Shown in pieces: positions 7,572 through 15,194 of a stretch of 64,000 bases of DNA. The notes under the pieces were generated by a model, which saw only the letters and a program-made list of their open reading frames with translations, made no database searches and was not told the origin of the DNA. Position 1 is the stretch's first letter. Every line of letters starts with the position of its first letter. The DNA is from Mesorhizobium sp. L-2-11 (GTDB lineage Bacteria; Pseudomonadota; Alphaproteobacteria; Rhizobiales; Rhizobiaceae). Location: positions 6,526,001 to 6,590,000 of the forward strand of contig NZ_AP023257.1 of assembly GCF_016756595.1 (NCBI RefSeq). Reading direction: 5' to 3'. The translations under genes were made by a program, and so were the position numbers.

Positions 7572-9789
7572 ACACAGCAAAATCGCCGCCGGTCACCAGG
7601 CCCGGTTGGCTGTCGTCTACCTGCGCCAGTCGAGCGCCTCGCAGGTGGAGAACAACCGTGAATCGACCGAGCGACAATACGGGCTGGCCGAGCGGGCGCG
7701 CGAGCTGGGTTGGCCGGACGAGCGTGTCCTGGTCATCGACGAGGACCTCGGCCTGTCCGGCGCAGGCAGCGTCATGCGCGCCGGCTTTGCCCGGCTGACC
7801 AGCGAGGTGGCGCTGGCCCGGGTCGGCATCGTGCTTGGCCTGGAGGTTTCGCGACTGGCGCGCAACAATGCCGACTGGCACCGGCTGATCGAGTTGGCGG
7901 GGCTGACCGATACGCTGATTGGCGATGCCGACGGAATCTACCACCCGGCCCTGTTCAACGATAGACTTTTGCTCGGTTTGAAAGGCGCCATGAGCGAGGC
8001 CGAATTGCACGTCCTGCGCGCCCGCCTCGATGGCGGCATCCGCAACAAGGCAGCGCGCGGCGAATTGCGCCGCGGCCTACCGATCGGCTTCATCTGGGGG
8101 GACGAAGACGGCGAGATCCTGATCCATCCCGACGAGGCCGTCGCCCATGCCATCCGCACCGTCTTTGCCCGCTTTGCCGAGCTCGGCTCGGCGCGCCGCG
8201 TGTGGCTGTGGTTCCGCGAGCAAGGAATGAAGTTCCCGCTGTGGCTTAATGCACGCACAGAGCTGCGCTGGGGCGAGGCCAGCTACCACGCCATTCACAG
8301 CGTGCTTGCCAATCCGGTCTATGCGGGCGCCTATGTCTATGGCAAGAATCGCCGAGAGACGGTGCTCGACGAAACCGGCGCGCGGCGCAAGCGGATGCGC
8401 AAGCTGCCGATGGAAGACTGGCAAGTGCTGATCAAGGACCACCACCAGGGCTATCTCGACTGGCCGACCTTCGAGGCCAATCGAGAGCGCATGGCGGCCA
8501 ACACCCAGCCCCGGACGCACGCCAAGGCGCAGGAACAGGCCGGTGGCGCCGCCAGAGAGGGCGGCGCCCTGCTGCAGGGCATTGCCCGTTGCGGCCATTG
8601 CGGGCGACGGCTGCACACCCATTATCGCGGCCGCACCGTGACGCCGGGCTACCATTGTCCCGGCAAGGTGGTCGTCGAGGGCAGAGGCGTCCATTGCCTC
8701 AATGTTGGCGGCGGGCAGATCGATGAAGCCGTGGTGGCGGCCTTCCTGGAAGCGCTGGAGCCGGTGTGCCTGACCGCCACGCTCGAAGCGGCCGAGCGGC
8801 TGGAGAACGATCGCGAGGCGGCCCTCAAGCAATGGCGGCTCGACGTGGAGCGCGCCGTCTTCGTCGTCAACCGCGCCGAGCGCCGCTATTGCGCCGTCGA
8901 TCCCGACAATCGCCTGGTCGCCCGCAGGCTCGAGCAGGAGTGGGAGGAGGCGCTGCGCGCACTGGAGGCGGCAAAGGCGGAACTGGCGCGGCGCGAGGAG
9001 CAGCGTCCGCGCGTCCTGTCGGCCACGGAGCGGGAAAAGCTGCTTGCCCTCGGGGCCGATCTGGCGAGCGTTTGGCACGCGCCCACCACCACGCCGCGTG
9101 ACCGCAAGGAATTGCTGCGCACTCTCCTCGAGGAGGTCACCCTCCATATTGATCGCGGCGAGGCAGCGGCGCGTCTGGTGCTGCGCTGGAAGGGCGATGC
9201 TACGAGCCGCCTCACCGTCGCCTTACCGCGCTCGCGACCGGCGACGGTTCGTACCGACGAAGATACGCTGGCGCTGCTGCGGCGGCTGGCACCGCATTAC
9301 CCCGACGCCGTCATCGCCGGCGTCCTCAACCGCCAGGGTCGCCGAACGGCGTACGGCCACCGCTTCGATGCCAATCGCGTCGGCTATCTGCGCAACCACT
9401 GGAAGATTCCTGTCTGCAAGGCCAAGCCGCCGGCCGCCAACGGCGACATCGTCACCGTCCGTCAGGCCGCCGCCAGCCTCGGCGTGGCGCCGTCGACGCT
9501 CCACCGCCACATCAACGACGGCCTGATCCAGGGCGAACAAATCACGCCCGGCGCGCCCTGGCGCATTCGCCTAACCCCGGAGCTCAAGGCCCGCTTCCTC
9601 ACCACACCCGGCCACGGCTTTGAACCGATCCGCGATGCCATGGACACCCTCGGGCTTTCCCGCCAAAGTTTGTTGCAGCGAATAAAACGCGGCGAACTGG
9701 ACGCCGTCCATATCGTCCGCGGACAGAGAAAAGGTTTATGGATCAAGACCATAGATCACGATCCCACCCTCTTCGAACACACTTCATGA
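7564..9789 (+). CDS. Large serine recombinase with C-terminal HTH domains
   Basis: 741 residues. The N-terminal resolvase domain (about 12-150) has the YLRQS motif with predicted nucleophile Ser23, and VSRLARNNADW carrying catalytic Arg residues. The recombinase domain follows (about 170-320, with GLPIGFIWGDEDGEI and NPVYAGAYVYGKNRRE). A zinc ribbon at about 340-385 shows CGHCGRRLH and later paired Cys, and an Arg/Glu-rich coiled coil spans about 400-490. The last 115 residues contain two excisionase/MerR-like helix-turn-helix units: TVRQAAASLGVAPSTLHRHI at about 632-651 and a second around DTLGLSRQSLLQRIKRGEL. Fusion of such domains to a serine recombinase is notable. It presumably integrates and excises the element at AA-core sites. 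Confidence 0.92.
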   Translation: MTEHSKIAAGHQARLAVVYLRQSSASQVENNRESTERQYGLAERARELGWPDERVLVIDEDLGLSGAGSVMRAGFARLTSEVALARVGIVLGLEVSRLARNNADWHRLIELAGLTDTLIGDADGIYHPALFNDRLLLGLKGAMSEAELHVLRARLDGGIRNKAARGELRRGLPIGFIWGDEDGEILIHPDEAVAHAIRTVFARFAELGSARRVWLWFREQGMKFPLWLNARTELRWGEASYHAIHSVLANPVYAGAYVYGKNRRETVLDETGARRKRMRKLPMEDWQVLIKDHHQGYLDWPTFEANRERMAANTQPRTHAKAQEQAGGAAREGGALLQGIARCGHCGRRLHTHYRGRTVTPGYHCPGKVVVEGRGVHCLNVGGGQIDEAVVAAFLEALEPVCLTATLEAAERLENDREAALKQWRLDVERAVFVVNRAERRYCAVDPDNRLVARRLEQEWEEALRALEAAKAELARREEQRPRVLSATEREKLLALGADLASVWHAPTTTPRDRKELLRTLLEEVTLHIDRGEAAARLVLRWKGDATSRLTVALPRSRPATVRTDEDTLALLRRLAPHYPDAVIAGVLNRQGRRTAYGHRFDANRVGYLRNHWKIPVCKAKPPAANGDIVTVRQAAASLGVAPSTLHRHINDGLIQGEQITPGAPWRIRLTPELKARFLTTPGHGFEPIRDAMDTLGLSRQSLLQRIKRGELDAVHIVRGQRKGLWIKTIDHDPTLFEHTS

Positions 9790-9816
9790 ACCAGGGGGCA
9801 TTATGACAATGGATCC

Positions 9817-9820
9817 AAGC
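9817..9820. other. attR-like right junction of the serine-recombinase element (core AA at 9817-9818)
   Basis: Left of the core the element ends ATGGATCC; right of it the reverse-transcriptase gene resumes (GCAGCCCTTGATGTC on plus, encoding DIKGC on minus). The AA is shared with the left junction. The recombinase stop lies only about 28 bp to the left, so the recombinase gene abuts its own attachment site, as in many integrative elements. Confidence 0.7.
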
Positions 9821-10388
9821 AGCCCTTGATGTCTCCCTCGATGACCCACGGATATGGCATCCCGTGCCTCCGGGTATCCCCGCCGCGTTTATGCGACTGA
9901 GCAGCCCGTCGGATATGCTCCAAGGCGCCGTGCGTGCTCCGTCCGGGCCTGAACCCATAGGAAACATGCCAGAACTGCGCCTCGAAGATTGGCTCCAGAA
10001 GTGTTTTGACCGCGCTTTGTACGACGCGGTCCTTGACCGTGGGAATGCCCAGGGGCCGGAACTGCCCCGGTTTACCGGCTTTGGGGATGAGCTTGCGCCT
10101 CGCCGGGCTCGGTCTGTACGCGCAAGAGCGCAGTTCAGCCTGAAGCCTGTCGAGAAAGCGTAGCTCTCCTCTCTTCCGGATGCGTCCTACGGTCATCCCG
10201 TCGACCCCGGCCGTGCGCCCGCCCTTATTGGTGGACACGCGACGCCAAGCGTGACGAAGCATGCGCGAGTCTGTCAGCCAGCCCCACATGTCCCGCCACT
10301 GTTCGTCGGGATTCGCCTTACTCCACTGATACAGTTTGCGCTGAACGCCGAGTACCCAAGCTTCATCAGCCTGATGATCCATGTCCAC
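9819..10388 (-). pseudogene. Group II intron reverse transcriptase, N-terminal part
   Basis: 190 codons from ATG 10388 to the element junction. It contains VSTNKGGRTAGVDG (RT0 region), FRPLGIPTVKDRVVQ (RT1/RT2) and FWHVSYGFRPGRSTH (RT2a area). It ends VIEGDIKGC, just at the first catalytic Asp. After GC the frame continues a few codons into the element (LDPLS) and stops. It resumes exactly at FDNINHHYL in the piece at 6135-7079, which shows a single gene cut by a clean insertion. Confidence 0.92.
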
Positions 10389-11004
10389 AGATCACTCCTC
10401 CGTCATGCCAACCGATCGTCTTCCTGCCTCCCTTCGCCATGTGCCCAGCTTTCCTGGACTCGGACTACTACGGAGGCTCCGCCCCTGAACACGCCCGTCT
10501 CCGGTCGTCGCGGCTAGCCCGGTTCCTGCCGGGCAGACGGTTCAGGTTCCCGTGTTCCGATTTTCAACCTTCGTGCCTGTAGGTGGTGCGCTATACCCCT
10601 GGCGATACGGAGAGTGGGTTGAAGGAACTCGCCCACCCCGAGTGCGTATTTCTCGCACCCCTCAGCAGGGAACATTGAGCCCTGCCATGTCTGATCGCTC
10701 TGTTTGTCTCCCCCGCCATCACGGTTGGGAAACTTCTCGGATATTCAGAGGCTTCAGTCACGCACTTCGTTGTCTCACCATGAGCACTGCGGTAGCCCGG
10801 CCCGGTAGTGATGGCTTCCGTCCGGTACAGTTCAGACCGATCTGCTTATGGCACCGAACCGGCGACACCCGGTCCAGCTTTTCGGTCCCCTTCCTTTCGT
10901 TGTTCCCACGAAAGGGACGGCATTGCAGCCGTCGGTCGAAAATCAGCAAAGCTAGGAGGGGTTCTAACTATGTCATACTACCCTCCCGCGCCGTCACGGC
11001 GCAC
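10389..11004 (-). other. Noncoding 5' part of the group II intron (domains I-III)
   Basis: About 615 nt without a convincing gene between the predicted intron start and the reverse-transcriptase start. It should form domain I (exon-binding sites) and domains II-III. ORFs seen here on either strand lack family resemblance and are attributed to structured RNA sequence. I did not resolve exon-binding sequences by eye. Confidence 0.7.
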
Positions 11005-11203
11005 CGAGGTCTTCGGAAAAGCGATAGGTCTCGAAGAAACATTTCTTCAGGCACGTGCCGCCCTTGAACACCCAATTCTCCACGAGATCCTCGTGTTGGT
11101 AGATACCGGCAAGCATCCATCCGAGGACGTAGTCCTTCTCAACGACATGTGGCGTGAGGGATGTCTGCTGGGCGATGGCGAGGATTTCGCGCTTTTCGAT
11201 CAT
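11005..11203 (-). pseudogene. abiEii: AbiEii-type toxin, N-terminal part (5' exon of group II intron)
   Basis: 66 intact codons from ATG 11203: MIEKREILAIAQQ, VEKDYVLGW, then the nucleotidyltransferase motif WVFKGGTCLKK and YRFSEDL. In AbiEii enzymes GG(T/S) and the two Asp of SEDxD build the NTP-binding site. The gene is cut one base into the codon for the second Asp. The start overlaps the upstream antitoxin gene by ATGA, so this is the genuine toxin partner of abiEi. As it stands the locus cannot make a full toxin unless the intron splices, and its maturase gene is itself broken. Confidence 0.85.
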
Positions 11204-12009
11204 GTCGTTCCCTCGCGAGCCCAGCTCGGGGGAACGCGCAGTCGCCACTTTGTCACGACGTGCGGCCCATCCTGGGCGGGGTCGAGCTTGGCGTGGCCGC
11301 CGCTGAGATGGTGTTCGCAAAGGCGCGCCAGCGCCGCTCCTTCGGGGGAGCGTTCCGCAAGAAAGCCCAGGCGCTTGAAAACGGCGCCATTGGCGAGACG
11401 CACCGCGTACTCGATGAGCTTCTCGTCGTCGCGGTCGCCACGGCGTAGGTAGGCAGCGAGGCAATCGGCCAGGTGCTGGATTCCGCCGCCGATCGCTGGG
11501 TCATCCAGCATATCGATGATCGTACGGTGCACGTCCGATACGGGCACACGCGTCTGATGGCGCCAGACGCTCTTCGTGCCAAAGAGCTTCCGCTCATCGA
11601 TGTGCTTCAACGAAAAAAGCGTGCCGTGTCTCTCTTGGCGCTTCTGCCGCACAGCCTGTGCGGTCATCACGAGAATGTCCTTGAAGATTTGTTCGGTGAG
11701 GTCCCAATGCTCGGCCGCGGTGCGACCCCCGATATAGGCTGGCGCGAAGAGCGCGGGGACGAGCACCCATGGATCATCAAGGACGCGATCCGACCCCATC
11801 GTATCAATTGACGCTGCAACATAGGCGCCGCGGCCCACCCGGCTCAGCCATCCCTGCTCGACCCAGCGCGACAATCGCTGGGCGGCGGCGGTGCGGTCCA
11901 GTTGGAGCGCAGCCACTACATCATCGACGTGAATGACGTCGCCCGCCGCGGACAGCACACGGACAAGTTGGGAACGACCTTGGGGAAGACGGGAAGGACT
12001 TTTCGTCAT
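11200..12009 (-). CDS. abiEi: AbiEi family antitoxin (type IV toxin-antitoxin)
   Basis: 269 residues from ATG 12009. AbiEi proteins repress their operon through an N-terminal winged helix and counteract the AbiEii nucleotidyltransferase indirectly. Visible here are the N-terminal winged-helix region (VLSAAGDVIHVDDVVAAL, AAAQRLSRWVEQGWLSRVG, then RGAYV) and the middle domain (GGRTAAEHWDLTEQIF, TRVPVSDVHRTIIDMLDDP). An ATG at 12045 would add 12 residues, but it would bury the operator-like dyad at 12023-12043, so 12009 is preferred. The gene overlaps the toxin start by ATGA. It appears intact while its partner is disrupted. Confidence 0.87.
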   Translation of the reverse strand: MTKSPSRLPQGRSQLVRVLSAAGDVIHVDDVVAALQLDRTAAAQRLSRWVEQGWLSRVGRGAYVAASIDTMGSDRVLDDPWVLVPALFAPAYIGGRTAAEHWDLTEQIFKDILVMTAQAVRQKRQERHGTLFSLKHIDERKLFGTKSVWRHQTRVPVSDVHRTIIDMLDDPAIGGGIQHLADCLAAYLRRGDRDDEKLIEYAVRLANGAVFKRLGFLAERSPEGAALARLCEHHLSGGHAKLDPAQDGPHVVTKWRLRVPPSWAREGTT

Positions 12010-12022
12010 TTGCGTTAATTTA

Positions 12023-12043
12023 GCAAAAACTGCGAATTTTTGC
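12023..12043. promoter_or_regulatory. Operator-like inverted repeat upstream of abiEi
   Basis: GCAAAAA and TTTTTGC are separated by 7 bp and lie 14 bp upstream of the chosen abiEi start. Known AbiEi antitoxins bind inverted repeats in their own promoter and repress the operon. This dyad is the obvious candidate, though binding is inferred. Confidence 0.5.
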
Positions 12044-12512
12044 AACTAAAGCAATGAAGTTTCAGCCGTTTCTGTGTCTCTCCAATTTCGCGATAAGTGC
12101 GAAGTAGAGCGAACAGATCAATAGGCAGGAGACCGGGCCTTTAAAACGCAAAAAATCGCCCCGGCTAGACCGGGACGGTTAATTGGTTGCGGGGACGCGC
12201 TTGAGGTAGGTCGCGACTGACCTCCTCATCGAGTCGCCCGCGGGAGACGCCCCCTAAGCGGCTTCGGGGCGGGCGACGAGAATCTAAGACAGAGAAACGT
12301 TCGTGAATAGGCACCACGTTCTCGGCTTTGACCGGGTTGACGTAGTTAGCCCATGCTCGCATCAGCTTTGCGGCGCTTCTTGATGGTAACCGGCCTGCGA
12401 TACCCAGAGGAGAGATGTAAGCTTCGGCCTGTCGTTGGTAGTGGTGTTAGAAGGCAAGAAAAGCGCTCGCCGGCGCCTTGGCCATCAACGGCAATGATGG
12501 AATTTCTTATCC
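12044..12512. other. Intergenic region with a strong cruciform-like dyad
   Basis: About 470 bp between the abiE promoter and the stop of the NYN gene. No convincing gene is seen; a 65-codon minus ORF (12165-12362) lacks recognisable features. A long imperfect dyad lies at 12233-12277: GTCGCCCGC pairs with GCGGGCGAC, with an inner CGCCCC/GGGGCG arm. A smaller one is at about 12158-12175 (CCCGG/CCGGG). Either could end transcription of the NYN gene, but neither has a clear T-run on that strand. Confidence 0.5.
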
Positions 12513-13349
12513 CTATCGGCTCGGCAATGGTGAGCGGTCCTTGTTCCGCTTGTCTGCGACGTAGCTCTGCCCATTCTCCATCTTCATTATGTCGAAGAGG
12601 CCAGTCGCCGCGAAAAGTGCCGGAAAATTCTTGACCCCATAGTTTCGTGGATCGATGGGCGCCTGTCGTTTCGCTGCGCTTCCTGCCGATGACATAGCTG
12701 CCCATCCATCGTCTTGCGCCGTGGCTTCCACAGCGCCACGCAGAATCGTCATGAGGGTCGTATCTTGCGACAGAGATTTGCCCGTTCGCTTGTCGGCGGA
12801 CTTTTCGGCGGGCGTTTTAGATTTGGCCGCCGATTCCGCTTTGGTCTTTGGTTTCTCGCCGGGGGCTTCAGGAGTTGTCGGTTGCTCAGCATCGTCCAGG
12901 CTATCGAGGTAGAGGAAAGTCGTGCAGGCATTGATGAAGGGAGTGGGCGTTTTGCGTTCCCCAAATCCGTAGACTTCGTGTCCATTGGCCTTCAATTGCA
13001 TCACTAATGGTGTGAAATCGGCGTCGCTGGAAGCCAAACAGAAAGCGTCAAGCTTTTGCGTGTAGAGAAGCTCCATTGCATCGATCACAAGCGCAATATC
13101 GGTGGCGTTTTTGCCGGCCGAATAGGTGAACTGTTGAATGGGCCGAATTGCAAAATTGTGCAGCTTGTCTTTCCAGTTCCTGAGATTGGCGCTTGCCCAG
13201 TCGCCATAGGCGCGGCGGATATTGGCCGTGCCGTATTTTGAAAGTTCCGCCAGTATCGCTGCGATCTTGCCGTGGGACACATTGTCCGCATCGATGAGCA
13301 AGGCGATTCGCCGATCAGATCTGGTTCGCGACCTGTCCTCATTCTCCAT
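12513..13349 (-). CDS. NYN domain / LOTUS (OST-HTH) domain protein
   Basis: 278 residues. The first about 150 form a NYN (PIN-like) nuclease fold: ALLIDADNVSHGKI, KNATDIALVIDAMELL, then CLASSDADFTPLVMQLKANG provide the conserved Asp residues expected for metal-dependent RNA cleavage. A Lys/Ala/Glu-rich linker spans about 155-195. The C-terminus (SSAGSAAKRQAPIDPRNYG, then FPALFAATGLFDI) matches the OST-HTH/LOTUS domain, a predicted RNA-binding winged helix. This NYN-LOTUS layout is widespread and its cellular role in bacteria is unclear. It lies beside the abiE locus, which fits but does not prove a defence or RNA-quality role. Confidence 0.88.
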   Translation of the reverse strand: MENEDRSRTRSDRRIALLIDADNVSHGKIAAILAELSKYGTANIRRAYGDWASANLRNWKDKLHNFAIRPIQQFTYSAGKNATDIALVIDAMELLYTQKLDAFCLASSDADFTPLVMQLKANGHEVYGFGERKTPTPFINACTTFLYLDSLDDAEQPTTPEAPGEKPKTKAESAAKSKTPAEKSADKRTGKSLSQDTTLMTILRGAVEATAQDDGWAAMSSAGSAAKRQAPIDPRNYGVKNFPALFAATGLFDIMKMENGQSYVADKRNKDRSPLPSR

Positions 13350-13944
13350 TCGATTGTTCGCCCTCCCTGCGCATCTTCATTGATAGCATCTATGTGCGAT
13401 GTGCGCACGATTGTGGTTCAGGCAGCGCCCTCGGGTGCACGGCGAGGGGCAGTTGGCCTATCGAGCCCGTGGGGACCCTGCCACCTAATTTCGATCGATC
13501 TTCGACGACGTTTACGCTCTTGCTGACCGTCGCCGATAGCAGAAGAGTGCTTCGTCGATAGTGGGTCTCGCGATGTAGCGGTCTCCCCCCCGCATCATGG
13601 GATGTCATTGAGGGGGACGAACTGGGCCACCCCAAGTAGCAACCGCTATCGGCTTGTGAGATAAGGTGCAGGTATGCCGGCGTCGTAGCGTGCAGAGCGA
13701 GGTTTGGGAACCAAACTAATCCACAGAAATATTTTGTTGGTAGTCCTGTTGGTAGGTGCCGTGGCTATGCGAACCACAAACATTTGAAAGCAAAACCAGA
13801 TTTCATTTACTTCGAATCCGCCTCTGGCACCATTTTTCATGGCAATTGCTTAACCGTCCGACAGACGTTTCGTTGGACTTTGCCGGAAAATGCTAGCGGG
13901 CGCAGATAAAATTCGACTTTGGTCCAGGACACGAAAGGATAGTC
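13350..13944. other. Intergenic region without a convincing gene
   Basis: About 595 bp, visibly richer in A+T from about 13650 onward than the flanking core genes. Two minus-strand ORFs of 81 and 64 codons lack ribosome-binding sites and family features. It must contain the promoter of the NYN gene near 13350-13400 and of the methyltransferase near 13900. No clear repeats or att-like sequences were found by eye. Confidence 0.5.
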
Positions 13945-14475
13945 GTGCCTTTTTGGAAATCGCACAAGAAATATAGCGCAGGAACATGGGACGATCGGCT
14001 CGATGGATTATTTTCATGCGGGGTAAACTACTCCGGTATTACGATCCTTGATGTTGGCTGCAATATGGGCATCGTCGCTTATGAAATCGCCAAACGCAGA
14101 CCGGCCTACATCCACGGCATTGACATTCTAAAGCCACACACCCGCGTGGCGCGTTCCATCTTTCTAGGATCGAACATAGAAAGTCGATTTGACACCATGA
14201 ACCTAGGCAGCCGAAAGCTTCAATCTGTTCTGGATGACCGTTACGATATCGTGCTTCTTCTCGCTGTGTACCAGCATGTCCGCAGGGGGTTGGGTCAGGA
14301 GGAAGCCGATCGCATCTTCACCGACATCATCAACCGCGCACAGACGATTGTGGCGCGAGTCCCCGACGAAGACGACATCCGGCTTCAGTCTTTGATCGAG
14401 AGTGCTGGGTTCATCTTATCTGATCGCCACACGTCGCCACGCGGCAGTACAGTTCTGGCGTATCATCGCCACTAG
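13945..14475 (+). CDS. Class I SAM-dependent methyltransferase-like protein
   Basis: 176 residues from GTG 13945, with AAAGGA just upstream. Motif I, ITILDVGCNMGIVAYEIAKRR at about 32-52, is the SAM-binding Gly-rich loop. The acidic residue after the second strand is in HGIDIL, and a motif IV-like YDIVLLLAVYQHV follows. It is shorter than most methyltransferases and has no obvious target-recognition domain, so the substrate is unknown; small-molecule or glycan targets are possible. Base composition is more A+T-rich than neighbouring core genes, suggesting recent transfer. Confidence 0.75.
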   Translation: MPFWKSHKKYSAGTWDDRLDGLFSCGVNYSGITILDVGCNMGIVAYEIAKRRPAYIHGIDILKPHTRVARSIFLGSNIESRFDTMNLGSRKLQSVLDDRYDIVLLLAVYQHVRRGLGQEEADRIFTDIINRAQTIVARVPDEDDIRLQSLIESAGFILSDRHTSPRGSTVLAYHRH

Positions 14476-14669
14476 GCCGGGCGGATGGCGATGTCACGCG
14501 ACCCCAGACGCATTTCCGCTCCTATCGGCAAAATCACTTGACCTGAGCGCATCATGGCGGCCTCGCCCGGCGAAACATCTTTGCTCGCATTGGGCGGATG
14601 ACGGATTTGATTTGCTTGGTGATCCCCTGTCCTTAGGGCAAACTGACCGCTGGGGCTCCAGGAGGCGAA

Positions 14670-15194
14670 ATGAGAGCACGCGCAGCAACGGTTGGAGATC
14701 TGGAAAATGTTTTCCGTGATCTGTCCAAGCGGATATCGGACGAGTACGTCGCGGCCGGCAAGGACAGCAAGATCGCCTACGACAATCTGATGATGAACTT
14801 GAAGGAAGGCCGTGCTCACGCGCTCGTGCAGGGCGAAAAAACCGTAGCGCTCATCGCCTGGCACGAGAATAGCGACGCTGCTGATACGCTGTTCGCCGCG
14901 CAGGAAGATTTCTTCAGCGCCGCGACCGTTCGGTTCTGCAAGCGGCACATTCGCCATATCCAGGCACTCGCCGGCAACCTCCCCATTCACTCGCGCAGCT
15001 GGCTCCAGAGGCCGGACGTCGCAAAATGGTTCCGGATAATCGGCTATGTCGAGCGGGGCCAGGAGAATGGCGCCAAACTGTTCGAACTGCCTGCCGCTCC
15101 ATTTGCGAAGCGGCGAGGCCCGATATTAGGGAACAACTTCCGGGCCGTTGCCCCGGCATTGCTTACAGTGCAATTCAGGTGCCAGACTGATTGA
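14670..15194 (+). CDS. Hypothetical protein, possible GNAT-like fold
   Basis: 174 residues from ATG 14670 behind an excellent AGGAGG (14660-14665). The opening MRARAATVGDLENVFRDLS and the strand-like HALVQGEKTVALIAWHEN resemble the first elements of N-acetyltransferases found in phages and mobile DNA (a checking of ability to act, then a substrate strand). The acetyl-CoA loop is not evident, so I do not claim an enzyme. It stands alone between two long noncoding stretches. Confidence 0.6.
   Translation: MRARAATVGDLENVFRDLSKRISDEYVAAGKDSKIAYDNLMMNLKEGRAHALVQGEKTVALIAWHENSDAADTLFAAQEDFFSAATVRFCKRHIRHIQALAGNLPIHSRSWLQRPDVAKWFRIIGYVERGQENGAKLFELPAAPFAKRRGPILGNNFRAVAPALLTVQFRCQTD

Larger units (their letters stand above)
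7080..9818 (+). mobile_element. Compact serine-recombinase element (2739 bp, three genes) inserted in the intron RT gene
   Basis: The segment is bounded on both sides by the two halves of one reverse-transcriptase gene and reads in the opposite direction to it. It holds a DUF5372-type ORF, a 52-residue ORF and a 741-residue large serine recombinase. No terminal inverted repeats or target duplication beyond a shared AA are seen, as expected for serine-recombinase integration. Rejoining the element's ends across AA gives ATGGATCC-AA-GGAAACAT. Its arms are imperfect inverted repeats (GGATCCAT against GGAAACAT, 6 of 8), as in many attP sites. The exact limits rest on the single comparison with the split gene. 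Confidence 0.85.
6053..11004 (-). mobile_element. Group II intron with split reverse-transcriptase ORF, carrying a nested 2.7-kb element
   Basis: The 5' border is taken at 11004, where the minus strand reads GTGCGCC, matching the GUGYG start of bacterial group II introns. The 3' border is taken at 6053, where it reads CCTACTCTAC, matching the usual AY ending. A canonical domain V lies at 6114-6149. An intron-encoded protein occupies the interior but is split by a serine-recombinase element (7080-9818). Without that element the intron would be about 2.2 kb, a normal size. The intron interrupts an abiE toxin gene just after the conserved SEDL codons. Borders are inferred from consensus and could be off by a few bases. 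Confidence 0.85.

Noticed and set aside
12165..12362. 65-codon minus ORF downstream of the NYN gene
   Set aside because: No ribosome site and it covers a strong RNA/DNA dyad; nothing recognisable in the product.
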